A stretch of 64,000 nt of DNA. It comes from Alkalispirochaeta americana. Lineage in GTDB: Bacteria; Spirochaetota; Spirochaetia; DSM-27196; Alkalispirochaetaceae. The notes beneath the pieces were generated by a model. That model searched no databases. It worked only from the letters and a program-made list of their open reading frames with translations, and had not been told where the DNA came from. The stretch is from NCBI RefSeq assembly GCF_900156105.1, contig NZ_FTMS01000011.1, forward strand, positions 79,467 to 143,466. Direction: 5' to 3'. The first letter of the stretch is position 1; every line of letters starts with the position of its first letter. This document shows positions 54,470 to 63,844 of this stretch, piece after piece. The translations under genes were made by a program, and so were the position numbers.

Positions 54470-55297
54470 ATGAAAAATGCGAGAACGGTAGCCTTCATAG
54501 CCGCCATGGCACTACTCGTTCCTGCCTTCTCTTTTGCCGGAGGCAGAAGCGAGGCTGGAGGCCCAGCACACTACACGATCGAAGTTACCGGTTCCACCTC
54601 GGTATCACCCCTCATGGAGCGATTTGCTGAAACCTACAGCGCCGCCCATCCCCAGGTCACGATCAATGTCAGTGGCACAGGCTCCGGGGACGGGATCACC
54701 GGTGCGAACACCGGTGTCGCAGAGCTGGGTATGTCCAGCCGGTCCCTGCGGCCCACAGAACTGGGATTCGGGCTGGATGTGCTCACCGTAGCAATCGATG
54801 CAATCGCTGCTGTTGTCCACCCCGATAACCCCGTGTCCGACCTGACCCGGGATCAGCTGCGACAGATCTACACCGGAGAGATCACAAACTGGAATCAGGT
54901 CGGCGGACCGGATCGGTCGATCGCCGTGGTATCACGGGAGCCAGGATCGGGAACACGCGGAGCCTTTGAGGAAGTTCTTGGGTTCGTCGATCTTCTGGTG
55001 GCAGGAGCCATTGAGTTTGACGGAACCGGTGGAGTCCGAGCCTCGGTAGCAGGCAACCCCAACGCCATCGGGTACATCTCGCTCGGTTCCATCACCGATG
55101 AAGTGAAGACCCTCGATATCGATGGAGTACCCGCAACCGGAGCAAACGTTGCATCCGGTACCTACACCATCGCGCGGCCCTTTCTGGTGCTCTACCGCCA
55201 GGAAAAGATCGCTTCCGAAACAGATCGCTTCCTGGAATGGATGGTCTCACCGGAAGCTCAGGCGATCGTTGAACGCAACTATGTCCGGGTCAATTGA
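54470..55297 (+). CDS. pstS: Phosphate ABC transporter binding protein PstS
   Basis: 275 aa with a signal peptide (AFIAAMALLVPAFSFAGG). Phosphate-contact loops are visible: TGSTSVSPLMERFAE, SGTGSGDGITGANTG and SREPGSGTRGAFEEV. The ATG follows GGGAGG by 7 nt. It is the first gene of the pst operon, followed by a large hairpin. Confidence 0.95.
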   Translation: MKNARTVAFIAAMALLVPAFSFAGGRSEAGGPAHYTIEVTGSTSVSPLMERFAETYSAAHPQVTINVSGTGSGDGITGANTGVAELGMSSRSLRPTELGFGLDVLTVAIDAIAAVVHPDNPVSDLTRDQLRQIYTGEITNWNQVGGPDRSIAVVSREPGSGTRGAFEEVLGFVDLLVAGAIEFDGTGGVRASVAGNPNAIGYISLGSITDEVKTLDIDGVPATGANVASGTYTIARPFLVLYRQEKIASETDRFLEWMVSPEAQAIVERNYVRVN

Positions 55298-55318
55298 TTC
55301 GACACTGCGATAGTGAGT

Positions 55319-55349
55319 GTGATGCCTCTCCCCAAAGGAGAGGCATCAC
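55319..55349 (+). promoter_or_regulatory. Large hairpin between pstS and pstC
   Basis: GTGATGCCTCTCC and its exact complement GGAGAGGCATCAC form a perfect 13-bp stem with loop CCAAA, 21 bp after the pstS stop. There is no U tract. It probably stabilises pstS mRNA or lowers readthrough, as with the other binding-protein genes here. Confidence 0.7.
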
Positions 55350-55425
55350 GAAACCAGACAATCTGCCCGACGATGATCGGCTCCCGCTTGAGAAACCAGA
55401 TCACGCCGGCCAAACGAGAGAGAAT

Positions 55426-56552
55426 ATGAGTTCACCCGCGAGAAAGATCGTTGATTACTCCCTCCGGCACGTCTTCCGGGTTGTTCGCTCTTTTCGGTCG
55501 TTGCACTTTCGGCCATGGTTATCTTTGTCTTTGCCCAGGGACTGGCTCCTTTCATCTTCCCTACGGCACCATCGGTTGAAGTAGTGCTGGAGAATATCCC
55601 CTCGGCACGAATAAACGACCTGCTCTACGAGAATTATCGAAGGGCTATTTCACTGGACCCGGAGGCCGAATATCTGAAAATCGAGTTTCCCCGGGAACTT
55701 CAGGATCATCTATCCAACCCCGAACACCTCTCGTATACCTTGTCCTTTCCAGGAACCCTTCCCGGACTGAAATCTCGAATCCACATCAACATCCCGGAAC
55801 CTCCCTACAGCTTCCCGATGTTCATGACCGGCAGGGAATGGCGTCCGGTATACCGGAAATTGTACGGCATCTTTCCAATGATCGTGGCAACGCTTCTGTC
55901 CACCCTTGGCGCTCTTCTCCTCGGGACCCCCGTCGCCCTGCTCTCGTGCGTCCTGATCGCCGAGTTTCTTCCATCTCGCCTGTCGTTGTTAGTGACAAGT
56001 GCCGTGGAGTTACTGGCAGGCATTCCCTCGGTCGTCTACGGGTTCTTCGGGCTTATGATCGTTGTTCCCGGCATTCAGAGATTATTCGGATCTGCCTCGG
56101 GAAGCTCTATCGCTGCGGCCATCTTTATTCTGTCCCTCATGATACTCCCCACGATCGTAACAATAGGCGTTACGGCAATTAAGTCTGTTCCCCTGGCCTA
56201 CCGGGAAGCCTCACTAGCTCTGGGAGCAACAAAGATGCAAACGGCCTGGTTTGTTGTTTTCACCAGCGCAAAATCGGGGATCGTTACAGGCGTAGTTTTG
56301 GGCACCGCACGGGCCCTGGGTGAGACCATGGCCGTAATTCTGGTAGCGGGTAATTCACCACAACTACCCACGGCCCTCACTTCCAGCGTGCGCACCCTGA
56401 CCGCAACCATCGCTCTGGAGATGGGGTACTCGGCGGGGCGCCACAACGAAATGCTCTTTTCGGTCGGAATTATTCTCTTTGTCCTTATCTTTTTGCTGAA
56501 CGGCTTCATTATGAGGCTTCGAGGCAAAATGCTTTCGGAGGTTTCATCATGA
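55426..56552 (+). CDS. pstC: Phosphate ABC transporter permease PstC, apparent -1 frameshift near the start
   Basis: The long open part is 55515-56552 (345 codons): a big periplasmic loop (residues about 15-115 of that part) followed by the PstC membrane domain with REASLALGATKMQTAW. The natural N-terminus lies in another frame from ATG 55426 (MSSPARKIVDYSLRHVFRVV). The two join if one T is added in the TTTT run at 55491-55494, giving a complete first TM helix (SVVALSAMVIFVFAQG). ATG 55515 has no ribosome site and would cut that helix. Either a real indel, a sequence error or tRNA slippage. Confidence 0.8.
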
Positions 56553-57400
56553 TCGGCCGTGTTCATCGGACCAGACGACGTATCATCGATTTGTTGCATC
56601 TCGTATTGATGGGTACAGCAACAACAACTATCGTCGTTTTCCTGATATGGATTGTTGCGTATGTCATAACCAACGGGCTGGGCACTATCAGCCTGAGCTT
56701 CATATTCTCATCGGAACGGGGAATCGGGATCTTCCCGATGGTGGTCACCACGCTCTACATAGTCATTGCATCTCTGACAATCGCCTTACCGATAGGAATT
56801 GTCACTGCGGTATACCTCAATGAGTACAGCGACAAGCCCCGGGTTGTTCACTTTGTTCGCACTGCCATTGAAACGCTTGCCGGCATTCCTTCCATTCTCT
56901 ACGGGCTGTTCGGCCTTCTGGTCTTTGCCCGTTTCTTCGGACTTGGTCAGTCAATACTGGCAGGCGGGCTCACCTTGAGCATCATGATACTACCCGTCAT
57001 CATCCGAACCACCGAGGAATCACTCCGGACAGTGCCCCAGGCTTTTCGGGAAGGATCACTGGCTTTGGGGACAACCCAGTGGCAAACAATATACAGGGTC
57101 GTTCTTCCCTCGGCATTGCCCGGGATCCTCACGGCAACGATTCTGGGAATCGGTCGGGTGGTTGGAGAAGCCGCCCCTGTTCTTCTGACCGTTGGAATAG
57201 CAAGGAATCTTCCCCGCTCGATCTTCGATTCGGGACGAACCCTTACCATTCATCTCTACTACCTGACAAAGGAAGCTCTGAACCCGGAGGACTTCCAGAT
57301 CGCCTTTGCCACCGCATCGGTCCTGGTCATCTTCGTCCTTGTGGTGAACATCATCACAAAAACACTCACCACCTACTTCAGAAAGAATATGGAGCGCTAA
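56549..57400 (+). CDS. pstA: Phosphate ABC transporter permease PstA
   Basis: 283 aa with six predicted TM helices. The family loops are clear: [20 protein letters not shown] and [21 protein letters not shown]. It starts on ATGA shared with pstC, so it is translationally coupled. Confidence 0.95.
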   Translation: MIGRVHRTRRRIIDLLHLVLMGTATTTIVVFLIWIVAYVITNGLGTISLSFIFSSERGIGIFPMVVTTLYIVIASLTIALPIGIVTAVYLNEYSDKPRVVHFVRTAIETLAGIPSILYGLFGLLVFARFFGLGQSILAGGLTLSIMILPVIIRTTEESLRTVPQAFREGSLALGTTQWQTIYRVVLPSALPGILTATILGIGRVVGEAAPVLLTVGIARNLPRSIFDSGRTLTIHLYYLTKEALNPEDFQIAFATASVLVIFVLVVNIITKTLTTYFRKNMER

Positions 57401-57404
57401 CAGT

Positions 57405-58169
57405 ATGGAACAATCGCCGGCAAAGTTTGCAATCAAAGACCTCAATCTCTATTACGGAGTTTTTCATGCCCTGAAAACGGTAAATCTCGAGATCCCTGAC
57501 AAGAAAGTCACAGCCCTGATCGGTCCGTCGGGATGTGGCAAGTCAACGTTTATTCGGGTACTGAACAGAATGAACGATCTTATCTGCGATTGCCGCATTG
57601 ACGGAACCGTGCGGATGGGAAAGACCGACATATACGACACTACAACGGACGTCACTTCCTTGAGAACCGCCGTAGGAATGGTATTTCAGAAGCCGAATCC
57701 CTTTCCCATGAGCATCTGGCAGAACGTTGCCTACGGCCCCAAAATGCAGGGACTTCGCAACAAATCCATGCTGAACGATCTTGTTGAAGAATCTCTTCGC
57801 CGGGCAGCCCTGTGGGATGAGGTGAAGGATCGCCTGAAGAAAAATGCTTTGAGCCTCTCCGGAGGCCAGCAGCAGCGACTATGCATTGCCCGAGCCATAG
57901 CCATGCAACCCGAGGTCATTTTGATGGATGAACCTACCAGCGCGCTCGATCCCATCGCAACAAAACGAATAGAAGAGCTAATGGGTTCCCTGAAAAGGGA
58001 TTACTGCATCGTTATTGTTACCCACTCCATGAATCAGGCTCTTCGCATAAGCGATAAGACGGCATTTTTCTTGATGGGTGAAATTCTGGAGTTCGGCGAT
58101 ACCTCCCAGGTCTTCGACTCTCCCCGGCACGAGGAGACCAGGCGTTATATAACCGGCCATTTCGGCTAG
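57405..58169 (+). CDS. pstB: Phosphate ABC transporter ATPase PstB
   Basis: 254 aa. Walker [20 protein letters not shown], the Pst-type [18 protein letters not shown] block, signature [14 protein letters not shown] and Walker [12 protein letters not shown] are all present. Starts 5 bp after pstA. Drives phosphate uptake and, in other bacteria, signals phosphate status to PhoR through PhoU. Confidence 0.97.
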   Translation: MEQSPAKFAIKDLNLYYGVFHALKTVNLEIPDKKVTALIGPSGCGKSTFIRVLNRMNDLICDCRIDGTVRMGKTDIYDTTTDVTSLRTAVGMVFQKPNPFPMSIWQNVAYGPKMQGLRNKSMLNDLVEESLRRAALWDEVKDRLKKNALSLSGGQQQRLCIARAIAMQPEVILMDEPTSALDPIATKRIEELMGSLKRDYCIVIVTHSMNQALRISDKTAFFLMGEILEFGDTSQVFDSPRHEETRRYITGHFG

Positions 58170-58200
58170 GGAACCCGGTTCATTCTCCAAAACCCCTATC

Positions 58201-58854
58201 ATGAAAGCTCAGTTCAACATACTGCAGATCGAATCCTCCCTGGCGCGCTTTCAGGAGGCCTTCAGCGAGATTAACGATAGCTTGTCGATGAGGCGTGAGA
58301 TCTTCACAACCCAGATGCGGGAACAGATCGTTGAAGCCTACGATTACCTGAACTCTCTCCTGAGAAAAGACATGGATATTTTTACACCGGCCGGATTGCA
58401 TGCTCTCCTGGAAATGAATCATGTGGTCCTATGCGGCCGGAGCCAAATTGATCGCAGGCACTACTACGCGCACCTGGAGGAGACGCGCAAGAGTTTTTTG
58501 AAGAAAATCCGGCCAATCAAGGAGTGGGTTTTGCGAAAGCGCACAGAGAGCGAACCCTTTCAAATCGCAAGCGGTTTCTATTCCCAAATGCTCAGTCGCC
58601 CGCAACTCTTTCTGGAGGGGAATCATCGAACCGGCAACATTGTCCTGAACTATCTTCTTGTCAGCACGGGGGCACCGCCCTATATCATCACAGTTGAAAA
58701 CGCCCAGACCTATCTGGATATTTCCGGCGATATCAAGTTCACCGACAACGGTAACTATCTTGATACGGCGCTGAGAATGCCTGGCCACAGAAAACGCTTC
58801 CGTACGTTTCTGGAGGAACACGCCCGGGAAGCCTTCGTAACTCGAACAGACTGA
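58201..58854 (+). CDS. Fic-like protein without catalytic His, in the pst operon
   Basis: 217 aa, all-helical. The Fic core is recognisable at about residues 130-160, but HPFxxGNGRxGR becomes QLFLEGNHRTGN: the catalytic His is Gln, the Gly of GNGR is His, and the last Arg is Asn. The following NYLLVSTGAPPYIIT matches the Fic helix after the motif. Normal Fic enzymes AMPylate targets; this one is unlikely to. It sits between pstB and a Na/Pi cotransporter, the place where phoU is often found. A binding or regulatory role is inferred. Confidence 0.65.
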   Translation: MKAQFNILQIESSLARFQEAFSEINDSLSMRREIFTTQMREQIVEAYDYLNSLLRKDMDIFTPAGLHALLEMNHVVLCGRSQIDRRHYYAHLEETRKSFLKKIRPIKEWVLRKRTESEPFQIASGFYSQMLSRPQLFLEGNHRTGNIVLNYLLVSTGAPPYIITVENAQTYLDISGDIKFTDNGNYLDTALRMPGHRKRFRTFLEEHAREAFVTRTD

Positions 58855-58890
58855 CCCGGACAGCAAAGCTGGAACAGGGGAGATATACCT

Positions 58891-60581
58891 ATGAGCACAA
58901 GTCTGGAAATCCTGACAGGCCTCGGCGCCGTTGCACTTTTCATACTGGGATTGAGACAAATTACCGCAACAGTAAACCATTCCCTTGGTTATCTGGTACG
59001 ATCGCGCCTTTCCGAACCCGCGTATCAGCCTTCTCGCGGCTGGTTACGGGATTTCTTCTGACCGCCGGGGGATCAGCCGGCTCGGGAGCGGCCACGGTTG
59101 TTACCATGGTCGATAGCGGAGCAACCTCCTTCGAACGGACACCCTGGGTACTGGCCGGAATTAATCTTGGCGCTACAGCCCTCTGCTGGCTTATCGCCCT
59201 GGGGGGCTACCGGATATCCCTGGCACCGGCAGCCCTGCTCCTACTCATTGTAGCGCTGCCCCTGCGACAGCACGGGGGTGTAGGCCGTTACGCCTGTTCA
59301 GAGATTCTCGGAGGACTTTCCCTGCTTATGCTTGGCCTCGAGTTTGTCTCCGGTCGATCCGCTGTCATTCCGGGAGCCCCCCCGATTCCTGGTATCTTTT
59401 CAGAGTTGGCCACCTCACCTTCCGCCTTTGCTATTGTCTTCACAGCAGGGCTGGTCGTTTCAGCAGGATTTCACTCTTCCACAGGAGCAGTTGTTCTTGC
59501 CATGTCTTTTGCTGCCCGAGGATGGATCAGTCCGGAACTTGCCGCAGTGGCCACCCTGGGTGCAAACGTGGGGGCTCCCGTGATCTTCCAGCTATCGGTC
59601 CGTGAACTCGGGAAAGAAGCGAGAAAAACCGCCTTGTTTTACCTCATGGCGGGAATTATCTCCACCATCGCGGGTTGTGTGGGACGGTACCCGCTTCTTT
59701 GGCTGAGTCATTTCCTTCTGCCAGATCAAGGAGGGCCGAGCGTAGCTGCACAAACCGCCTTTTTCTACTCCTCGGCACATCTCATAGCCCTTCCGGTAAT
59801 TGGCCTGTTGAAGGCTCCCTTGCTTCTTCTCATCGGGAAAATTTACCCTTCTGAAGAGAAGACAGGCCGCCCTCTCCTGCGTCCGGCCCTGCTGAGGTCA
59901 CGAATTCCTGAAACTCTGGATGCGGATCTGACCCTGATACAATCTTCACTCGCAGGCATGGCACATGGGACCTACGAGATGATGATGATTCTGATGAACG
60001 TCTCACAAATCGGGGACGACATAGATGAATCGGGCGAGCGAGTGCTTACGTTACGGGAGAATAATCGGGACCTCATGAACCTGATAACCCGCTCGCTCAC
60101 GGCACGTTCGCAATTACCCTGCAACACCGCTCAGGCTGAACGCATGTGGCAACAACAACGGATCGCACAGGAGTTGGGTCTTATCGGAGAGGACTGTCTC
60201 AAGACCATGAGATTGTTCATCGGCAGTCACACAAAAAAACTACGCTTCCACCAGGAAAGCCAGGAGGAACTTTTCCAGTTCAGCGTCCAAGTCATGGACT
60301 TCCTGCGATACATCAGCGATTACCTGGAAGGGCGCATCGAGCGACCCGAGCCTGCCATTGCCGGGCGCATGGAAGACGGAATCGACAGGCTGCGAGACAA
60401 GCTCGAAAAACGCGCACGAACGGTGCTGGAACGCCACGACGGCGCCGATGTTCGGGGTGAACTTGCTTTCATTGATATTATCGCTCACCTGGAGCATGTG
60501 GGCGACCGATGCCTGACCATCTCAGAGACGGTGCGCCAGCTTTCGGAAACCCGGGGTCGCCCCGCACCCAGCGAGTCCTAA
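58891..60581 (+). CDS. Na/Pi cotransporter with C-terminal PhoU domain, apparent -1 frameshift
   Basis: NptA/YjbB-type transporter. The first part (from ATG 58891, after GGGGAG) reads GLGAVALFILGLRQITATVNHSL up to about 59010, then stops at 59061. The matching continuation, RTRVSAFSRLVTGFLL into the Gly/Ser-rich TAGGSAGSGAATVVTM loop, is in the frame that stays open to 60581. One extra T in the CTTTCC run near 59009-59012 would join them, for about 563 aa, a normal length. The C-terminal about 200 aa is a helical PhoU-like domain, the only PhoU sequence in the window. Confidence 0.8.
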
Positions 60582-60606
60582 CACAATTCTCATAAAACCC
60601 TGCATA
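60578..60606 (+). promoter_or_regulatory. PHO-box-like repeat upstream of phoB
   Basis: Three units CTAACAC (60578-60584), CTCATAA (60589-60595) and CTGCATA (60600-60606) repeat every 11 bp, directly before the phoB ATG at 60616. The first overlaps the cotransporter stop. Unit matches are weaker than at pstS, but the period is exact. It would allow autoregulation of phoBR. Confidence 0.45.
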
Positions 60607-60615
60607 CTGAGAAAC

Positions 60616-61329
60616 ATGGGATATGTTCTGATCGTTGAAGACGAACCGGATATTCTGGAGCTGGTCCGCTACAACCTGGAGAAAGAAGGCTTTATCGTTC
60701 GCGGCGTCTCTTCCGGAGAGGCCGCTCTCAACCAGGTCAGAAAAGATCCTCCGGACCTGGTCGTGCTTGATCTGATGCTTCCCGGAGTCAACGGCTGGGA
60801 GGTCTGCCGGGAACTCAAACAGGACACCCTCTACCGGTCAATCCCGGTGGTCATGCTCACGGCCCGCACGGAAGACAGCGACGTCGTAGCAGGTCTTGAA
60901 GTGGGAGCAGATGACTACGTAACAAAACCTTTTAACCCCAAGGTTCTCATGGCCCGGCTCCGGGCTGCTCTGCGTCGAACCGAGCCTCCGGGAGAACATT
61001 CCCACAAGGAAGAACGAATACTGATCCACGGGATCACAATTGACATCACCCGCCACCAGGTAACGTGCAGACCCGATCCGGATCAGGGTGAGCCAGAGAC
61101 GATACCCCTCTCTGCCACAGAGTTTTCCATCCTGGAGTTTCTCTCGCGAAATCCGGGATGGGTTTTCTCCAGGTCTCGCATCATCGATGCGATCCGGGGA
61201 GAGGACTACCCCGTAACGGAACGATCCGTAGATGTCCAGATCCTGGGCCTTCGACGAAAACTGGGGATCTGCGGCCAGCTGATCGAGACGGTGCGGGGCG
61301 TGGAGTACCGGCTCAAAGGAGCGGACTAA
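60616..61329 (+). CDS. phoB: Phosphate regulon response regulator PhoB
   Basis: 237-aa OmpR/PhoB family regulator. The receiver has the acidic pocket (VEDEPD) and Asp52 (LVVLDLMLPGVNG) with Lys in VTKPFNPK. The C-terminal winged helix has ATEFSILEFLSRNPGWVFSRS and RSVDVQILGLRRKLG. It follows the Na/Pi-PhoU gene and is coupled to phoR (TAATG). Its likely targets carry the 11-bp PHO-like repeats described here. Confidence 0.93.
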   Translation: MGYVLIVEDEPDILELVRYNLEKEGFIVRGVSSGEAALNQVRKDPPDLVVLDLMLPGVNGWEVCRELKQDTLYRSIPVVMLTARTEDSDVVAGLEVGADDYVTKPFNPKVLMARLRAALRRTEPPGEHSHKEERILIHGITIDITRHQVTCRPDPDQGEPETIPLSATEFSILEFLSRNPGWVFSRSRIIDAIRGEDYPVTERSVDVQILGLRRKLGICGQLIETVRGVEYRLKGAD

Positions 61330-63071
61330 TGCGGCGGTCCCTCTTCTTCTACATCTATCCAGCCTACCTGATCGCAATCGTTATCGCCTTTGGCGCTCTC
61401 TCCTTGATCGCAGCGAGTATGTTTCGGAGCGTCCTGTACCAGGAAAAACTTCATGAGCTGCACACCATAGCAACCCTGGCAGAGAATGCGATCCCCACCC
61501 CCTTTACCGATCAGGACCAGCTTCGCCGCTTCCTTCAGGGAACTACGGTGCGACTGACCATTATTGCACACGACGGAGACGTTCTGGCAGAATCCCGGAA
61601 AGATCCCGAGATTTTGGAAAACCACAGGGATCGTCAGGAGATCATCGCTGCATTGCAGGGAAAGAAGGGAGTTTCGCTCAGACGAAGTGATACCACAGGA
61701 GAGCGAACCCTCTACGTAGCACTGCCTTCCCCGGAACCATCACAGCCGATCTTTCGTGCGGCCGCTTCACTGGCACAGCTGGACCACAGGCTCCGGGAGA
61801 TCATCGCGATTCTCATTCCGGCTGTAGCGGGAGTTCTCGTAGTCACGGCGATAATCACGGCCCTGATTATAAACCGCGCACAGAAACCTCTCCGCAGGAT
61901 TCAGGAAGGAGCCCGCCATTTCTCCCGGGGAAACCTGACGCACCGCATCGAAGTTCGGGGGCCGGAAGAAGTATCCCTTGTGGCGGCAGCCCTGAATGGA
62001 ATGGCGGAACGGCTAGCCGGGACAATCCATCGCATTGAGGATCAACGCAACGAGTCAGAGGCTGTCCTGACCAGCATGGTCGAAGGAGTAATCCTGGTCG
62101 ACGCCAACAAGGAAATTCGTTCCATGAACATTGCCTCCCAAAAACTCTTCCGCAAGGAAGGAATTCCCTGCCGCGGGATGAGCCTTCTGGAACACCTTCA
62201 GAACCCCGCTCTTGACCACTTTGCCGGAGATGTCCTGAAAACAGGTGGATATGCCGAGGCAACAATCACCCTCGGCAAGGCTCCTCCCGTGCACGTTCAA
62301 GTCCACGGAACACTTCTGCGTCGTCAGGATGATCGAGGCCCCCGAGTGTTGCTTGTCCTGAATGATATAACGCGCCTCAAACAGCTTGAGGCGATGCGGC
62401 GGGATTTTGTTGCCAATGTGTCCCATGAATTAAAGACACCAGTTACAGCAATCCTGGGATTTGTCGAAACCCTCTTGGACGAGGTCCCCGACGGAGCTGA
62501 TCATACGCAACAGTTTCTGAACATCATCGGGAAACACGCCAATCGTCTGAATCTGATCATTGAGGACCTCCTTGCCCTGAGCCGCCTTGAATCGCAGGAG
62601 GGGATGATCGACCCTGCCAGGTTTTCCCTGGAGAGAATCATCGAACGGGTCTTTGAAGGGTATCGGGATCAGGCTCGACGCAAGGACATCCACCTTCGAG
62701 TTCACTACGACGGCCATGCCCAGGCCTGCGGAGCGGCAAACCTGCTGGAGCAGGCCCTGAACAATCTTGTGGAAAACGCCATAAAATACAGCGAACCCGG
62801 TGGCGAGGTTGCCATCATTGTGGAGAACCGCAACAAAGAGATACGAATTCAGGTTAAGGACACCGGCCAGGGAATACCACAAGAAGACGTGCCCCGGATT
62901 TTCGAACGGTTCTTCCGGGTAGATCGGGCCAGAAGTCGCGAGCTGGGAGGAACCGGTCTCGGGCTTGCCATCGTAAAGCACATCGTCCTGGCCCACCAGG
63001 GAGAGATAATGGTAGATACCCGGGAAGGATCAGGCAGCACCTTCACCCTCCGGATACCCCAGGATCAGTGA
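61329..63071 (+). CDS. phoR: Phosphate regulon sensor kinase PhoR
   Basis: About 580 aa. TM1 (IYPAYLIAIVIAFGALSLIA) and TM2 (near residues 160-185) enclose a periplasmic region of about 130 aa, longer than in E. coli PhoR. HAMP, PAS (near 250-350), HisKA with FVANVSHELKTPVTAILGF, and the ATPase domain (DTGQGIPQEDVPRIFERF, GGTGLGLAIV) follow. The ATG at 61329 overlaps the phoB stop; the frame open upstream to 61158 lies within phoB. Its 3' end overlaps the convergent DUF134 gene by 7 bp. Confidence 0.93.
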   Translation: MRRSLFFYIYPAYLIAIVIAFGALSLIAASMFRSVLYQEKLHELHTIATLAENAIPTPFTDQDQLRRFLQGTTVRLTIIAHDGDVLAESRKDPEILENHRDRQEIIAALQGKKGVSLRRSDTTGERTLYVALPSPEPSQPIFRAAASLAQLDHRLREIIAILIPAVAGVLVVTAIITALIINRAQKPLRRIQEGARHFSRGNLTHRIEVRGPEEVSLVAAALNGMAERLAGTIHRIEDQRNESEAVLTSMVEGVILVDANKEIRSMNIASQKLFRKEGIPCRGMSLLEHLQNPALDHFAGDVLKTGGYAEATITLGKAPPVHVQVHGTLLRRQDDRGPRVLLVLNDITRLKQLEAMRRDFVANVSHELKTPVTAILGFVETLLDEVPDGADHTQQFLNIIGKHANRLNLIIEDLLALSRLESQEGMIDPARFSLERIIERVFEGYRDQARRKDIHLRVHYDGHAQACGAANLLEQALNNLVENAIKYSEPGGEVAIIVENRNKEIRIQVKDTGQGIPQEDVPRIFERFFRVDRARSRELGGTGLGLAIVKHIVLAHQGEIMVDTREGSGSTFTLRIPQDQ

Positions 63072-63736
63072 TCAGACTCGCCGTGATCGTGCTCGCGACA
63101 CACCTCTCCAGAATCGGCCAGACTCCCTGCAAGCCACGCCTCTACTGCTGCGCGAGCCTCGCCGGATGCCCCGCGAAGAACCATAATACCATGTCCGTTG
63201 AGCGTTCGTACCGCTCCCGCTCCCATGTTTCCCGCGATCATCAGAGTAACCCCCTCCCCGGCAAGGGTGGCAACAATGTTTGACTTGCACCCGCAACCGT
63301 GTGCGCTGGGGATTACCTTTTCAGAAACAAGGGAGTCCCGGGAAACTTCAAAAACGGTAAAGGCCTCACAGTGACCAAAATGAGAATCAACAAACCGGTC
63401 CCGGGTGGGGACAGCAATCTTTGTATGCACGGGGGATATCTCCTCTCGAATGACGGTTCCTCCGGTTATGCGCAGCGCCTTTCCACCCACCAGAGCCCGG
63501 GCGATCGATCGGCGTGCCTCTGCCAGGATTTTCCCAAAAGTCTGCCGGGATACTCCCATCCGTCGAGCCGCTGCGGTCTGATAGAGACATTCCCCGTCGG
63601 CAAGACGAACCGCCTCGAGCTGATCCTCCGTGAGTTCCACCTCTTCAAGGTCCTGCAAGGGAATCCCGGCAGGTTTGAAGACGCGGGGGATGGCATCTCC
63701 CAGGCATACTCTTCGGTTAGATTGAGGACGCGCCAC
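63065..63736 (-). CDS. DUF134 HTH protein fused to a NifX/NifB-like dinitrogenase-cofactor domain
   Basis: 223 aa. Residues 1-95 are a DUF134 (UPF0251) helix-turn-helix (TAAARRMGVSRQTFGKIL). Residues about 105-205 match the NifX/NafY-like domain (IAVPTRDRFVDSHFGHCEAF, then an LMIAGNMGAGAV segment). HGCGCKSN may bind metal, and the C-terminus is His-rich. It probably senses a metal or metallocluster and regulates its own gene through the palindrome just upstream (63753-63776). No nif genes are present. Confidence 0.87.
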   Translation of the reverse strand: MARPQSNRRVCLGDAIPRVFKPAGIPLQDLEEVELTEDQLEAVRLADGECLYQTAAARRMGVSRQTFGKILAEARRSIARALVGGKALRITGGTVIREEISPVHTKIAVPTRDRFVDSHFGHCEAFTVFEVSRDSLVSEKVIPSAHGCGCKSNIVATLAGEGVTLMIAGNMGAGAVRTLNGHGIMVLRGASGEARAAVEAWLAGSLADSGEVCREHDHGESDH

Positions 63737-63752
63737 CGGAAAAGCCCTCTTT

Positions 63753-63776
63753 AGTTATTGGCATATGCCAATAACT
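63753..63776. promoter_or_regulatory. 24-bp perfect palindromic operator
   Basis: Half-site AGTTATTGGCAT followed directly by its exact complement. It lies 17-40 bp upstream of the DUF134-NifX start at 63736, where it would overlap the promoter or leader. A perfect 24-bp palindrome is very unlikely by chance. The obvious binder is the adjacent HTH protein. Confidence 0.85.
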
Positions 63777-63844
63777 GATTCTAGCGAATTTCATTCGATG
63801 CCTCAAGAGGGACGTATTTCTTTTTCCTCCTTCGGCCAGGCCCG

